Positions 15,301 to 24,137 of a stretch of 64,000 bases of DNA are shown piece after piece (the first letter of the stretch is position 1; each line of letters begins with the position of its first letter). The position numbers and the translations under genes were made by a program. Below the pieces are notes generated by a model. The model saw only the letters and a list, made by a program, of their open reading frames with translations, was not told the origin of the DNA and ran no database searches. Source of the DNA: Metridium senile (Eukaryota; Cnidaria; Anthozoa; Actiniaria; Metridiidae). The DNA is taken from the NCBI GenBank assembly GCA_949775045.1, contig OX459095.1:32250564-32314563 (forward strand). The letters are read 5' to 3'.

Positions 15301-18300
15301 TCTCAATGTTCACTCCCTTTTCATTTAAACTTTCAGACAAAAGTTCTCCAACTGAAACTTTGAACCTGGATGGTACAGACGGTCACGTGACCATCCACTC
15401 ATCAGTGATGTCATCAGAGTTGCTAGGCACCGCCCCTACAGATCTTCCCTACATCCTTAGAATAGAGTCTAGGCCTAAATGCTGGCCAGTCCAAAACCTT
15501 TACCTAATGGCACCAAGTTTTAAGGAGAAGCAGAAATGGGTGATGGCGTTGGAAGCGACGCTAGATGAACTTAAGAAGGTTAATAAGAAACAAAAGATGG
15601 ATAAGACTGATGAGGTATAATAGTAATAAGTGTAAAACCCCACGTATAAGAACCTAAAAGTTTAGAACATGCAGGCTGAAATTTTCACTTTTTTAAAAAA
15701 AAAAAGAGCCATGTGCAAAAGCATTGACCTGTATGTAAATAAAATATGAAGAAAGGTGTTGTAATGATGAAGTGAGTGATGCTAATACAACCTAGATAGC
15801 CTGATTTCAAGTTAAGCACCATTTATATAAGAACCTGTTCAGGCTGACTTGGAAACATCTAGGTTCTTATACGCGTGGTTTTACTGTATACAGTGTGAGC
15901 GGACGATCTGTATAGCATATACAACTGCGAGTCGAAGACGATGCATGTATATCACATACAGATCGGACGCGAAGATTGTTTAGTGCTTATAAAAGTCCAA
16001 CGTTAGTTCTTTCATATTTTACTAAAAATGAAATTTTAAAATCTGGTCGAGAAAATTCAAGTTAAAGCTTATGCAAATCAGGACGATTTTGTATCTAAAA
16101 TACAACCTTCGTCACGGACGTGATTTCTTTTGAAAAATTCTCATTAATTATTCATGAATTTGTAGACATACAGTGACGTAGTTTGCTATGGTTTTGCAAA
16201 CCAACCATTGTTATTAGAACAAAGAAAATTAAAATAAATTACTGGGAAAATGGTTGGCAAATAAGCATCACAATACCAACACTTGTTAACAATAATATGC
16301 ACAATAGAACTAGATTGCACAGAGTTTGCACAGAGCAGCGAAACTTCCCATGAATATCTATTTATGATAGTTCTATCATATGACAGTGTTAAAACAATAA
16401 AATATTTGTTTACGTGTAAAAGTCATTTACATCCCGCCATTTATGCCAAAGGTCTTATATTCGGATACACCGTTTAAATGATGGAGGTAATAAGAGCTGA
16501 ATGAGTTCATGGTGTGTCACTATTAACATTTCGATTTTCTCGACAGAAAATGTTCGGTAACAGCTTACTACGGCTTGAAAATGGCAACAAGATTGATATG
16601 AACTGTACCCAAGTATTGACTGATGAGGTGAGAGTACTGCTATCATAGAAGTACGAGGGATGTATGGACAAACCAAGAAAAGACCGCCGCTTTAGAATAG
16701 CAGATAGAGCGATTTTAACATGCTAATGAGTAAAATAACATGCTAATGAGTAAAATAACATGCTAATGAGTGCAATAACATGCTAATGAGTAAAACAACA
16801 TGCTAATGAGTAAAATAACATGCTAATGAGTAAAATAACATGCTAATGAGTAAAATAACATGCTAATGAGTAAAATAACATGCTAATGAGTAAAATAACA
16901 TGCTAATGATCTTTGCAAGGCTGACCATACAATTAATCATAAATTGCTTGCATAAATATGACATTCTTGGCAAATCAAGAAACAGAGTTTCAGAACTAGC
17001 TGTTGCATTAGAAAGAATATAAACGATTTTGCTCACTTGTTCACGTGGAATGGTAAAATAATGGATAATTAAATTATTAACATTAATATCACGCTAAAAC
17101 ATTAAATATTTGTTAATTTCAACATAATCCATGAGACATTTTTTAATTATAATAAGTTATTTCTGTTTTGGTAGTTGTTGTTGATTGGTTCAGAAGAAGG
17201 GTTGTATGCACTATCCCTAGCTAAGCCAGGCCATGGTACATATCGGGAGATTCCAGGAATAGGAAAAGTATTCCAGATATCTATCATCGCGGAATTGAAC
17301 CTGGCCATCATGATTGCTGGTAAGTTTGGAATATTGTGATATATACGCTCTTATGTTCCTTTTTACGTACTTCCATCGCGCCTCCCTTCTCTCTCTCTCC
17401 TCTTTCTCTCCCATCCTCTCATCGTCTTTTATTCCTTCCATCCTTCCACTCTTTCTTCCTCCTATGTTCCCTTTCTTCCTCCCACCATCCTTTTCTTCCT
17501 CCCTTCCTTCCACCCTTCCTCCCTCCCTTTCTTTATTCTTTCCCTTCTTCCTTCAACCCTTTCTCCCTACCTTTCTTTCTCCTTCCCGTTCTTCCTTCCT
17601 CCCTTCCTCCCTTCCTCCCTTACTTCCTTCCTCCCTTTCTTTCTTCCTACCTACCTATTTCCCTCAACCTCGGATCGTCGAGGGAGATCACACAATAATA
17701 GCTACCATTTCTGTTGTATTTTAGGCAAAGAACGTGACCTGTGCTGGGTAGATCTAAAGCAACTTCAATCACGGGCAAAGCAAGTCAATTCAGAAGTACC
17801 ACTGGCGGCAATGACCATACAAACCATTGAGAAATTAAAGAACTGTCACTTGTTTGCTATTGGACAGGTACTGTGTACATTACCATTACATTACCTTTAT
17901 GTTTAATAATAATAATAACTTGTTTAACTTCTCAATCTTCTAGCTGGACGCACTGCGACCTACTAATCGGGGAGACTCACTCACACTCACTACCTCTACG
18001 TTTAATATTTTGCACACAACTCGGCTCACATGTTCATTTTATGTTTCACTCGGGAAGATGTAAAGTAACCACTGAGGCCGTAACAATCTTGGACACCTTA
18101 GTGGCTTGCTCCTATACAGCCATTTCAGAAAACATAGAATACTGCATACTGAATAGTTCATTGCAAGACCGAAATGCATTTTAGGCCATGTAGTATTGTT
18201 TAAAGCAAAAATATACAAGCTTGTTATGGGGAGTAAATATCGCTGTATATATGTATATTAATTTCAAATTAATGAGACCCACAATGCCCTTTGGTCTTGG

Positions 18301-21300
18301 AATGCGTCAAGGTGTTTTTTTTAAAAAGTGTGTTAGTATCAAATGCTAAGTAGTGTGACATATGATTATATGATAACCTGTCTTTTCCATCTCTCTTGGT
18401 ACATAAGGTCCAATGGTAACAACCTTTTAAGAGTGAAAAGCTTTTTGATAAATAAATAATAGGTAATATAATGAAATTTGTAACACCGTAAACAATTTTA
18501 ACTTTACTGACGTTTCGAGCTTTAACCCTTCGTCTTTTTACTCCCGGCCGACGAAGGGCTAAAGCTCGAAACGTCATTAAGTTAACACTTGTTTACTGAC
18601 GGTGTAATAAATTTCATTATATTACCTATCGTTTATATCAAGAAACCGACGCAGCCAATACTAGTTTACTCGCTAGTTTGCATTTATAAATAAATAGATA
18701 ATGATTTTTGTTTTACTTCACAGTATGACAACAGCCAGTTTATATGTGCGGCTACACCTAACAAACTCCATCTGTTGCGTTTTAATTCTGGGATGAACGC
18801 ATTCTGTATCAGGAAGGTAACGGTTGATTCAGTAGTTATCAGTGATAATAAATAATATTAGTATAAATACAAAAGTTATTATAGAAAATCTCGCGCGGTG
18901 ATTGCTCCAATAGTCAAAAAGTAGAGAGAGAGAATAGCATTTGGTATTTATATTCAATATTGTTTTTGATGTTTCAGGAGATAGATACTAGCGATCCTTG
19001 TAATTGTATCTACTTCACTGAGTCAAGCGTGGTCTATGGTACTGGACGGTTCTATAGTGTAGACTTGAAACAACATGCTATCAAAGGTACTATTACTACA
19101 TACATTATATCTAGACTCCTCTGCAGGCATCACTCGCACGAGCTTCTTGCTTAGTAAAGAGAGGAGAGATCTCTAAGGGGGTGGAAAATTTCCCTAGGGG
19201 ACTGTACTTGTTTTATCTTATGTGACAAATAGCCCCATATGACCCCCGGTCAAACAAGAGGTAAAGGACTCGGTCCACTCAGTGATGATGCTGTTGACGA
19301 TGATGATGTGATGAAGAGTTGTGGCATTAGGGGTGGACCATTAAATTTTTGAGGGGGGGGGGGGGAGGCATGGGCTGGGCAATTGTTTTTTGCTGGATAT
19401 TTTTTCCCATTCTACGTATGTGCAGGAATTTTTTTCTTCAACTTGTACGGATATTTGTCATTGTTGCTGTGCAGGAATTTTTTTTCTCTTAAAGGCTGTG
19501 CTCGAATTTTTTTTTTAGGGGGGGGGGGCACCCCCTTCCCCCCTCAAAAATATAATTGCCCACTCCTTACGTAGTTTCTAACATTGTTGTTATCTTTTCA
19601 GAGTTTCTCGATGCCAAGGACACGTCACTAGCCTTTGCTGTATATGGTGCTGCTCAGCTAAATATTTTCCCGATTGCTATACTAGATGTGACCTCATCTG
19701 GGTCTGCAGAAAAAGAACTTCTGCTATGCTACAATGGCAAGTATACGTTAATACATTCAAGCACTACTTATGCGTCACTAGGCATCACTACAATGGGCGT
19801 CCTGTTTTGGAAAGTGGAAGAGGGGAGAGGGAGAATGGTGTCGAGAAGGGGAAAAGTATTCTGTTTCTTTTTCTCCTATCTCGTTCTCAGCCTCTCCACT
19901 GCCGATAAAACCGTGGTCGTGTTCTTGTTTTAGTTTTTTTAATTTTTTTTTATTTGTATGTTTTGTCGTGATTTTGTTTACCTGTTTATCAATATTTAGT
20001 CGTTTGTTTTGTTTGTCTTTTTCTAATTGTGTTAGTTATCCTTGTAGAGTTTGGAGTTTTTGTTAATTCTGCCGGACGTCAAACACGACAAAAAACTTTG
20101 ATGTGGACTCGCCTGCCTCTTGCCTTTGGTAAGATTTCATTTTACTATATTGTTAGTATATTATATATTATTATGTTGTTAGTTATTGGTGATTGTTGTT
20201 TTCGTTGGTGTTGTTTGCGTTTGTGAATTTGCTTGAGATGATTTTTTATTTGCTTTTCCTATTTTTGTGGCCCGTAAAGGACTAAGGGTGCTTTCAATAA
20301 CTTTTTTGTTTCATCATCTACTACTGCAACAGCTTTTTCTCAATTGAATTGTCTCGATTCCGGTGATCTTTTCGAGACGTTCCCACTTGTAAACAGTCTA
20401 CACTCTGAAGCCTGCAAGGAATGTCGGTAGCATGAACATAAATTGTTTGTTTATTACTCGTTTTTTCAATAAATATTTGTTTCATCATCTACTACTGCAA
20501 CAGCTAGTTTCTGGTCATATAACACAAACACGCACAAGCAAAAAAATGCTATGAATAAATGGAGAAGAGAAGAAAATACCGATATACTTTGCAGGCTTCA
20601 GAGTATGGACTGTAGATTTGGTTGCGACAACGATTTTTAAAATAGGTGTATATGGGAATCAGCAAAGTAACCTGTTGTCTTTTCCAAGTATTATCCAAAC
20701 CCCCCTTCCTGGTTGGCAAAAATACCATAACCCCCCTATATCCAGTTTTTTCTAAACCCCTAGAAAACAGCATACAATTAGTAACAACCCCCACCCCCTC
20801 AATATTGTCCCCCTTTTGTTTCATTTATTAGTGTATAAATACCATAACCCCCCTATATTTTCTCCAGTTTTTTTCTAAATCCGTACTGAGAAAACAGCAC
20901 ACAATTAGTAACAACCCACACCCCCTCAATATTGCCCCCCTCCCCCCATATTCTAATAAATGAAACCTCCCTAATAGCTATTTCTCTTATCAATATGTCG
21001 GTTTAGCATACAAGCAGCCGTTTCTCTTTGTGACACATTTCAACTCCATCGATGTTTGTGAAATCCCGGCCGTTGCTTCCTCTAATACAAAGTAAGTATT
21101 CATAGTATTAACATTCTCTGTGTTGTCACTTACCACCATGCAACGCGCGCCTGAAAGACTGAATTTCGTGGACCATGAAAATTGCACATTCAGACATTTT
21201 TTTATTATTTTTTTGATTTTTTACCCTTTGTGCTGGTAATGTATTAAAATCAGCCTTGTTATCAACAGAATTGATTGTAAAGGCCCGGGCAAACGGCTTC

Positions 21301-22019
21301 AACATTTGCTTCAACATTCGTTCGATTCCAGTTTGTTGAATGGCAATGTTGAAGCCGTTTGCCCTGTTCTGTTCAACATTGTTGAGTACACCCATGCGCA
21401 TTTAGTGGTCTTTCAAATACGTAACACGTTTCAACAATGTTGAAAGGGGGTGGCAAACGGTTTCAACATTGCCATTCAATAAAATCGAACAGATGTTGAA
21501 GTAAATGTTGAAACCGTTTGCCCGGGCCTTAATATTATAAAAAGCACATGGAAATATTCACTTTTTGTTATATTTATTAATCAGTTCCCTAGAAAATAAG
21601 TGTATTTACTTATTCAAGTATTCGTTCCTTTAATTTCTAGCTCTTTTACTCACAAGTTTCTTGAAATTCAAAACCCGAGGGTGTTGGGACCAGCTATTTC
21701 ACCTGGCGCTGTTTACGTCGTGTCATCCATGCAAGAACAAGTAGAGCTGCTTTGTTTTCAAGGCAGTTCTGCCGCAGAATCGTCTTGCCAAAGCCACGAA
21801 GACCATTCCGATTCTTCTCAATTGTCGGAAATGCTTCGTACTATATCGGCCTCGTCATTGGCTCCCGAAGTTTGTTCGCCAATCCGACACAATGGCGATG
21901 AAATTCCGGCTACTCCGCCATTAAATAAGAAGAAACGAAGAAGTTCATTTTTATCCACTGGACCGTTCAGAACTCCGAGTATGAAAAAACGAAAGTGCTA
22001 CGAAGTTAATCCGAAATAA
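1..22019 (+). CDS. CIT: Citron Rho-interacting kinase, C-terminal 1332 residues (33 exons, 5' partial)
   Basis: Citron kinases act with RhoA at the cleavage furrow and midbody in cytokinesis. Exons: 1-68, 741-785, 1454-1540, 1916-1993, 2470-2562, 3279-3395, 3702-3851, 4442-4495, 4896-4964, 5778-5816, 6092-6142, 6308-6379, 7216-7332, 7740-7849, 8786-8869, 9275-9410, 10808-10912, 11257-11508, 12400-12571, 13206-13416, 13634-13722, 13996-14182, 14817-14902, 15337-15614, 16547-16627, 17175-17319, 17725-17867, 18724-18816, 18978-19086, 19602-19736, 20048-20128, 21007-21091, 21641-22019. All phases join, reading from base 3. Order: coiled coil (about 1-632), linker, C1 (about 703-752; [18 protein letters not shown] is a citron signature), PH (about 796-916), CNH (about 917-1215), Ser-rich then basic tail ending EVNPK. 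This order is diagnostic of citron; MRCK/ROCK kinases are less likely because of the C1 match and the long coiled coil. The kinase domain would lie upstream. Intron 30 uses a GC donor. Confidence 0.93.
505..696. mobile_element. Left-truncated copy of the GGACCTGAAGGGG repeat
   Basis: Shares TCCGAATCCCATTTCCCAGT, AATCACATAATCCCATCA and ACCCCTTCAGGACC with 61878-62086 in the same orientation. The homologous copies therefore sit about 61 kb apart, near the two edges of the window. Confidence 0.65.
1184..1332. mobile_element. Short MITE with TTAGAGCAGATTTCGTATG ends
   Basis: TAGAGCAGATTTCGTATGGC mirrors ATACGAAATCTGCTCTA 149 bp apart, and the inner arms also match (GAAAAG and CTTTTC). It lies in citron intron 2. 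Confidence 0.65.
1768..1912 (+). repeat. TTACTTATTTA simple repeat
   Basis: TTAC/TTAT tetranucleotide mixture running up to the acceptor of citron exon 4. Confidence 0.85.
2090..2285 (+). mobile_element. Copy of the GCTCGAAACGTC / TTTACGGTGTTACAAATTTC family
   Basis: AAAGCTCGAAATGTCAGTAA, TTTTACGGTGTTACAAATTT, TACCTATCGTTTATATCAAT and ACTAGTTTACTTGCTA appear in family order. It lies in citron intron 4. Confidence 0.65.
4076..4290. mobile_element. MITE with GTGCGAATCAAAAAACCGTG ends
   Basis: About 70 bp at each end are mirrored: CCGTGGGCACC, then AACAACTCACAAACAACT on the left, and AGTTGTTTGTGAGTTGTT, then GGTGCCCACGG on the right. It lies in citron intron 7. Confidence 0.7.
5106..5382. mobile_element. 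CTCGATAGCG inverted-repeat element (host of nested MITE)
   Basis: ACAACCTCGGCCTCGATAGC at the left mirrors GCTATCGAGGCTGAGGTTGT at the right. Half copies occur at about 9552-9625 and 32128-32205, showing a dispersed family. Confidence 0.6.
5233..5341. mobile_element. GGGGCGGATC-ended MITE
   Basis: CAGGGGCGGATCGAGG at the left and GGATCCGCCCCTG at the right, enclosing a poly-C run. It is nested in a larger inverted pair (5106-5382: AACCTCGGCCTCGATAGCG and its inverse). Related copies are at 25630 and 34560. Confidence 0.65.
5497..5683. mobile_element. pogo/Tigger-like MITE, copy 1
   Basis: Starts CAGTGGAACCCCGTTAATCC and ends with the inverse; both sides are flanked by TA. Internally it repeats GGCCGTATT and ACGGGGTGGC. 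The CAGTGGAACC terminus and TA target suit the Tc1/mariner-pogo superfamily. It lies in citron intron 9. Confidence 0.8.
6751..7163. mobile_element. MITE with GTTTCATGTTATCTAGTACC ends, containing a second MITE
   Basis: The outer TIRs read TTATCTAGTACCGCTGTAC and, inverted, GTACAGCGGTGCTAGATAA. Inside at about 6845-7030 lies an inverted pair related to the GCATCGAAGCGAGACGAA family (22351, 26123), so the second element is nested. It lies in citron intron 12. Confidence 0.7.
7420..7737 (+). repeat. ATTT/ATTC simple repeat
   Basis: Starts as a 30-bp-like pattern (CATGTATTTATTCATTCATT) and decays to (ATTT)n. It ends at the acceptor of citron exon 14 and produces spurious open frames rich in Phe, Ile and Tyr. 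Confidence 0.9.
7896..8082. mobile_element. pogo/Tigger-like MITE, copy 2
   Basis: 187 bp, the same length as copy 1 but inserted in the opposite orientation, flanked by TA on both sides. It lies in citron intron 14. Confidence 0.8.
8145..8438. mobile_element. MITE with 70-bp TIR, TACACCTATTTCAAAAATCG
   Basis: The left arm of about 75 bp (TACACCTATTTC through AAAGGATGTCGGTA) is mirrored at 8362-8438. A second, left-truncated copy is at 20385. It lies in citron intron 14 beside the pogo-like MITE copy 2. Confidence 0.75.
8585..8765. mobile_element. Palindromic copy of the GCTCGAAACGTC family
   Basis: AATATAATAAAATTTGTAAC at the left and GTTACAAATTTCATTGTATT at the right enclose CCGACGAAGGGCTAAAGCTC then GAAACGTC. 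It lies in citron intron 14. Confidence 0.7.
8930..9030 (+). repeat. (CTAT)n microsatellite
   Basis: About 25 units of CTAT with one CTGT variant, in citron intron 15. Confidence 0.92.
9699..9906. mobile_element. MITE with TTACAGCGCGACGCGC ends
   Basis: The ends (GCGCAAAAGTATGACC and GGTCATACTTTTGGGC) and inner arms (CTTCTATGCACGG and CCGTGCATAGAAG) are mirrored. It is flanked by a direct repeat of about 68 bp (see findings). It lies in citron intron 16. Confidence 0.7.
12019..12114 (+). repeat. (AAT)n microsatellite
   Basis: About 32 perfect units in citron intron 18, with a second run at 12264-12302. Confidence 0.92.
12649..12752. mobile_element. 104-bp near-perfect hairpin (MITE-like)
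   Basis: The arms TACCCTGGTTACTAGAGGCT and AGCCTCTGGTGACCAGGGTA continue through CTAACTCTCTCCCTGC. The loop is only about 25 bases. It lies in citron intron 19. Confidence 0.65.
13033..13141. mobile_element. 109-bp hairpin element
   Basis: ACGGCTTATTGTGAAACACG mirrors TATTTCACAACGAGCCGT, and AGCTGCCGTCAATCAA mirrors TTGATTGACGGCAGCT inside. A related GGCCGTCAATCAAAACTA is at 31879. It ends 64 bases before citron exon 20. Confidence 0.65.
13412..14048 (+). other. C1 (phorbol-ester/DAG-type) zinc finger of citron
   Basis: Encoded across exons 20-22. It begins HRFVHM and continues with Cys pairs (KCAVC, KCAEC), then CHVKC and a closing HTC. This is the expected C1 pattern of two His and six Cys for two zinc ions. 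The segment around [10 protein letters not shown] is nearly the same as in vertebrate citron. Citron C1 domains are atypical; binding of diacylglycerol is not implied. Confidence 0.88.
13840..13965 (+). repeat. ATTC/ATTT simple repeat
   Basis: Tetranucleotide tract ending about 30 bases before citron exon 22. Confidence 0.8.
14190..14725 (+). repeat. Degenerate GTGATTCTATGCGATTTGAT repeat
   Basis: About 27 imperfect units of roughly 20 bp made of TGATT, TGCGAT and GTGATGT blocks. It lies in citron intron 22. Confidence 0.85.
15020..15128. mobile_element. Short MITE of the CTAGTACCGCTGTAC family
   Basis: CTGTACTATTTGATAAAAGG at the left and ATCAAATAACTACAGCGG at the right. It is a small decayed copy next to the pogo-like MITE at 15138. 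Confidence 0.55.
15138..15289. mobile_element. pogo/Tigger-like MITE, copy 3 (internally deleted)
   Basis: Same termini as the other two copies but about 35 bp shorter, and its right end has lost the last bases (CCACTA instead of CCACTGTA). It lies in citron intron 23, 48 bases before exon 24. Confidence 0.75.
15646..15892. mobile_element. MITE with AAACCACGCGTATAAGAACC ends
   Basis: AAACCCCACGTATAAGAACC at the left mirrors GGTTCTTATACGCGTGGTTT at the right, with further internal matches around AGGCTGA. It starts 31 bases after citron exon 24. Confidence 0.65.
16716..16909 (+). repeat. 20-bp minisatellite, 9.7 copies
   Basis: The unit is AACATGCTAATGAGTAAAAT, nearly perfect; one copy has TGCAAT and one AAAACA. 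It lies in citron intron 25. Confidence 0.92.
17376..17655 (+). repeat. Polypyrimidine CCTT-rich tract
   Basis: 280 bases almost purely C and T on the plus strand, in citron intron 26. It could form triplex DNA. Open frames over it are artefacts. Confidence 0.88.
17973..18058 (-). mobile_element. SINE fragment (3' half)
   Basis: The minus strand carries AACATGTGAGCCGAGTTGTG and AGTGAGTGTGAGTGAG, matching only the 3' part of the SINE. The tRNA head is missing. It lies in citron intron 27. Confidence 0.65.
18455..18690. mobile_element. Palindromic copy of the GCTCGAAACGTC family
   Basis: GACGTTTCGAGCTTTAACCC is followed by its inverse GGGCTAAAGCTCGAAACGTC, then GTGTAATAAATTTCATTATA and TACCTATCGTTTATATCAAG. 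It lies in citron intron 27. Confidence 0.7.
19329..19568. mobile_element. G-rich-ended inverted element
   Basis: AGGGGTGGACCATTAAATTT then TTGAGGGGGG mirrors CCCCCCTCAAAAATATAATT then GCCCACTCCT. The interior repeats GTGCAGGAATTTTTTTC about twice. It ends 33 bases before citron exon 30. Confidence 0.55.
20385..20651. mobile_element. Truncated copy of the TACACCTATTTC MITE
   Basis: CACTCTGAAGCCTGCAAGGA then GTCGGTAG at the left, ATACCGATATACTTTGCAGG and AATAGGTGTA at the right, with the same middle (TTTCATCATCTACTACTGCA). The outermost left end is lost. It lies in citron intron 31. Confidence 0.65.
20710..20940. repeat. Imperfect tandem duplication, about 125 bp
   Basis: ATACCATAACCCCCCTATAT, ACAATTAGTAACAACCC and CACCCCCTCAATATTG appear twice in the same order. 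C-rich blocks are spread through both copies. It lies in citron intron 31. Confidence 0.6.
21279..21530. mobile_element. MITE with AAGGCCCGGGCAAACGG ends
   Basis: 252 bp. AAGGCCCGGGCAAACGGCTT is mirrored at the right end, and the inner arms repeat TTCAACATT and TTGAATGGCAATGTTGAA several times. It lies in citron intron 32. Confidence 0.75.
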
Positions 22020-22053
22020 TCGCGAATTTAAGCCGACGGGATCCCTAAACAAA

Positions 22054-22059
22054 AATAAA
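22054..22059 (+). terminator. Polyadenylation signal AATAAA of citron gene
   Basis: A canonical AATAAA sits 35 bases after the citron stop codon (TAA at 22017-22019). It is the first such hexamer downstream. Confidence 0.55.
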
Positions 22060-22350
22060 GTTAAGTAAACCCGATCGTCGCACATTTTCTACTCGAGAAA
22101 TGTGAACATTTTGTAGAACAAAACAAGCCTATATGTAAAGCATGTCAGAAAGCATGAAGGTATTTCAATATAACAACGGTGCTTTTAATATTAAAGTAGA
22201 GGAATGTTGTAGAATTTCACCACAAAGTAATATTTTTGTAAATTATAATTGCATGCATGAATACAAATATTAGTTATCTAAATTTCTTCGTCTATTGCTT
22301 TGCTTGATCTGCGCATAGAAATTATCAAATGCTTATTTTTTATGTTTGGA

Positions 22351-22564
22351 TAGTCCCCTTCACAGTTCCCTGCGCCATCTTGAAAGGTGGCTCGGGCCTT
22401 TGCATCGAAGCGAGATAAATGTCGAGCTTGCAATGATAGAGACACGTGAATAATTGTCCTGCGAGGTGTTAAAAGGTCTATCATTGCAAGGTCAACGGCC
22501 GGCTCGCTTCGATGCAAGGCCGGGCTACCTTTCAAGATGACACAGGAAACTATGAAGGGGACTA
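22351..22564. mobile_element. MITE with TAGTCCCCTTCACAGTTCCC ends
   Basis: 214 bp. The outer arms TAGTCCCCTTCA continue into GCGCCATCTTGAAAGG, and inner arms contain GCATCGAAGCGAG and TGCAATGATAGA, mirrored on the right. Related elements are at 26123 and nested at 6845. Confidence 0.75.
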
Positions 22565-23639
22565 TTGTAGCCAAGTAGCAGCTGCCTCGTGCGTAATCCA
22601 CGCGCGAAATGAATCCGCTCGCACGATATTTTGTAAGATTTCCAGCCCTGATTGTGAATCATTTGTTCCAAAAGCATGGTAATATTTACTCAAATTAATG
22701 TCAAAAGGGTATTTTTTTTCTTTCAAGATGTAGGTAATGTTAAAGTGCATATTTGACAATTGGCGGTTTTCAAATATCACGGAATACTGACCGATGCAAA
22801 GTCGAGGTTATTTGCCGATATACATCTAGCCTGCATATCTAATCTAAATGGGATTATTACTTGCATTCTAAAACGCCCCCTGATTGGTTAACTAAGCGTG
22901 GTTCATCCACAGGCAGCCCAACTATTTGATCTGAGGATTTTTTGAAAGCGAATATAATAATTTTTTTACCTCGCATCTCGCAGATAGTTTACCAAAAAAT
23001 GTTTTATTGTGTTATTCTTTGAGCGCGCTGGTGGGCTTCCTGTGGTGTATTAGTTTGAATGCGCGCGGATGGGATTCCTGTAGCTTTTTGCACGCAATTT
23101 GCTCGGAAACTCGAGCGGTGTCGAAGAGGGTAGTATTTTGACAAAATACAACTCTCTCTTCGATTTCTGCAGTGAGAAAGTTGCGTGCGATCCCGCACGA
23201 AAAACCCAATCAACACAGGAAGCCTGTGGTCTATCAGAGTGTATTAGCCACCAGAACAGCCTTTGTATAAAAATACCAAAAACAATTTTTGTCAAGAATG
23301 TTCTCGAGAAAAACAAGTTTTTAAACCAAAGTATTTACATGGTCACGTGACGGATACTTCAAAGAGAAATTACTATGACATTTTGTCGCTTTTTTATTAA
23401 AAACATTTGTGAAATTTTTGTTGTTTAAAAGGTTCGAAACTTTGAATCAATTTTTGAATCAAAACTTGCTTAAAATAAAAATGTAATGGAGTTGGAAGAG
23501 GATTGTTTTACCATATCGGTAACTTCAAAAATGCCATTCTCCCATCGGAATTTATGTAATTACACTCTGAAATCTTCAGTTTTCGTATTAACTATCAGTT
23601 TGTATTTCTGATAATGGTATGGCTAATGCTTTTTTAAAT

Positions 23640-23948
23640 TAGAGGCTCAAAGGACCAGCCAAAGAGCAAAAACTAAACAAAGAATTAGTGAATCAACCGA
23701 AACACCACAAAAATCTAGCACCAAAAATCAAATTACAAGCCAAAGAGCAAAAATTAAACAAAATTAGTCACGTACGCATCTCAAGAATTAGTTAATCAAC
23801 CGAAACACCACAAAAATTTAGCACCAAAAATCAAAATACAAGCCAAAGAGCAAAAACTAAACAACTAGTCCCGTACGCAACTCAAGAATTAGTGAATCAA
23901 CTGAACCACAACAAAAATCTCGCACCAAAAATGAAAATACAAGCCCAC
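23640..23948 (+). repeat. Three copies of a repeat of about 106 bp
   Basis: AGCCAAAGAGCAAAAACTAA, GAATTAGTGAATCAACCGAA and CTAGCACCAAAAATCAAA recur in order three times, ending 190 bases before the vWA start codon. It may overlap the promoter region. Confidence 0.8.
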
Positions 23949-24137
23949 ATTTACTTCAAATGATTTTCTTTGTCATTTAGTCTATGTGTTAATTTCCCGA
24001 CGGGGGTTTTCGTGCACTTGTCAGGTTTTGTACTGTTTATAAACTTGCTACCGGTTAAAAAAATAAAAACAACAATCTTATAAACAAGATAAGTAACTGA
24101 GAATTTCGACACGGATTGAAATGAAAGTCGGTTTACG

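Larger units (their letters stand above)
14817..15590 (+). other. PH domain of citron
   Basis: Exons 23-24. It starts with [18 protein letters not shown], the usual first strands of a PH domain, and ends with the C-terminal helix containing [17 protein letters not shown], with the conserved Trp. A 152-bp transposon copy (15138-15289) lies in the intron that splits the domain. Confidence 0.88.
16547..21091 (+). other. CNH domain of citron
   Basis: Exons 25-32 encode a citron-homology beta-propeller: [38 protein letters not shown] and [16 protein letters not shown] are all recognisable CNH strands. The domain serves as a protein-interaction platform in the family. The intron at 19737-20047 begins with GC rather than GT. 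Confidence 0.88.
22060..24137. other. Spacer between citron and the vWA gene
   Basis: I see no coding exon. It holds a 214-bp inverted-repeat element (22351-22564), a short hairpin (23118-23163), a threefold repeat of about 106 bp (23640-23948) and AT-rich filler. The vWA promoter should lie near 24000-24130, but I see no clear TATA box. Confidence 0.6.

Noticed and set aside
17217..17724. Frames over the CCTT tract (Ser/Phe/Leu/Pro-rich, and Gly/Glu-rich on the other strand)
   Set aside because: Low-complexity polypyrimidine intron sequence.
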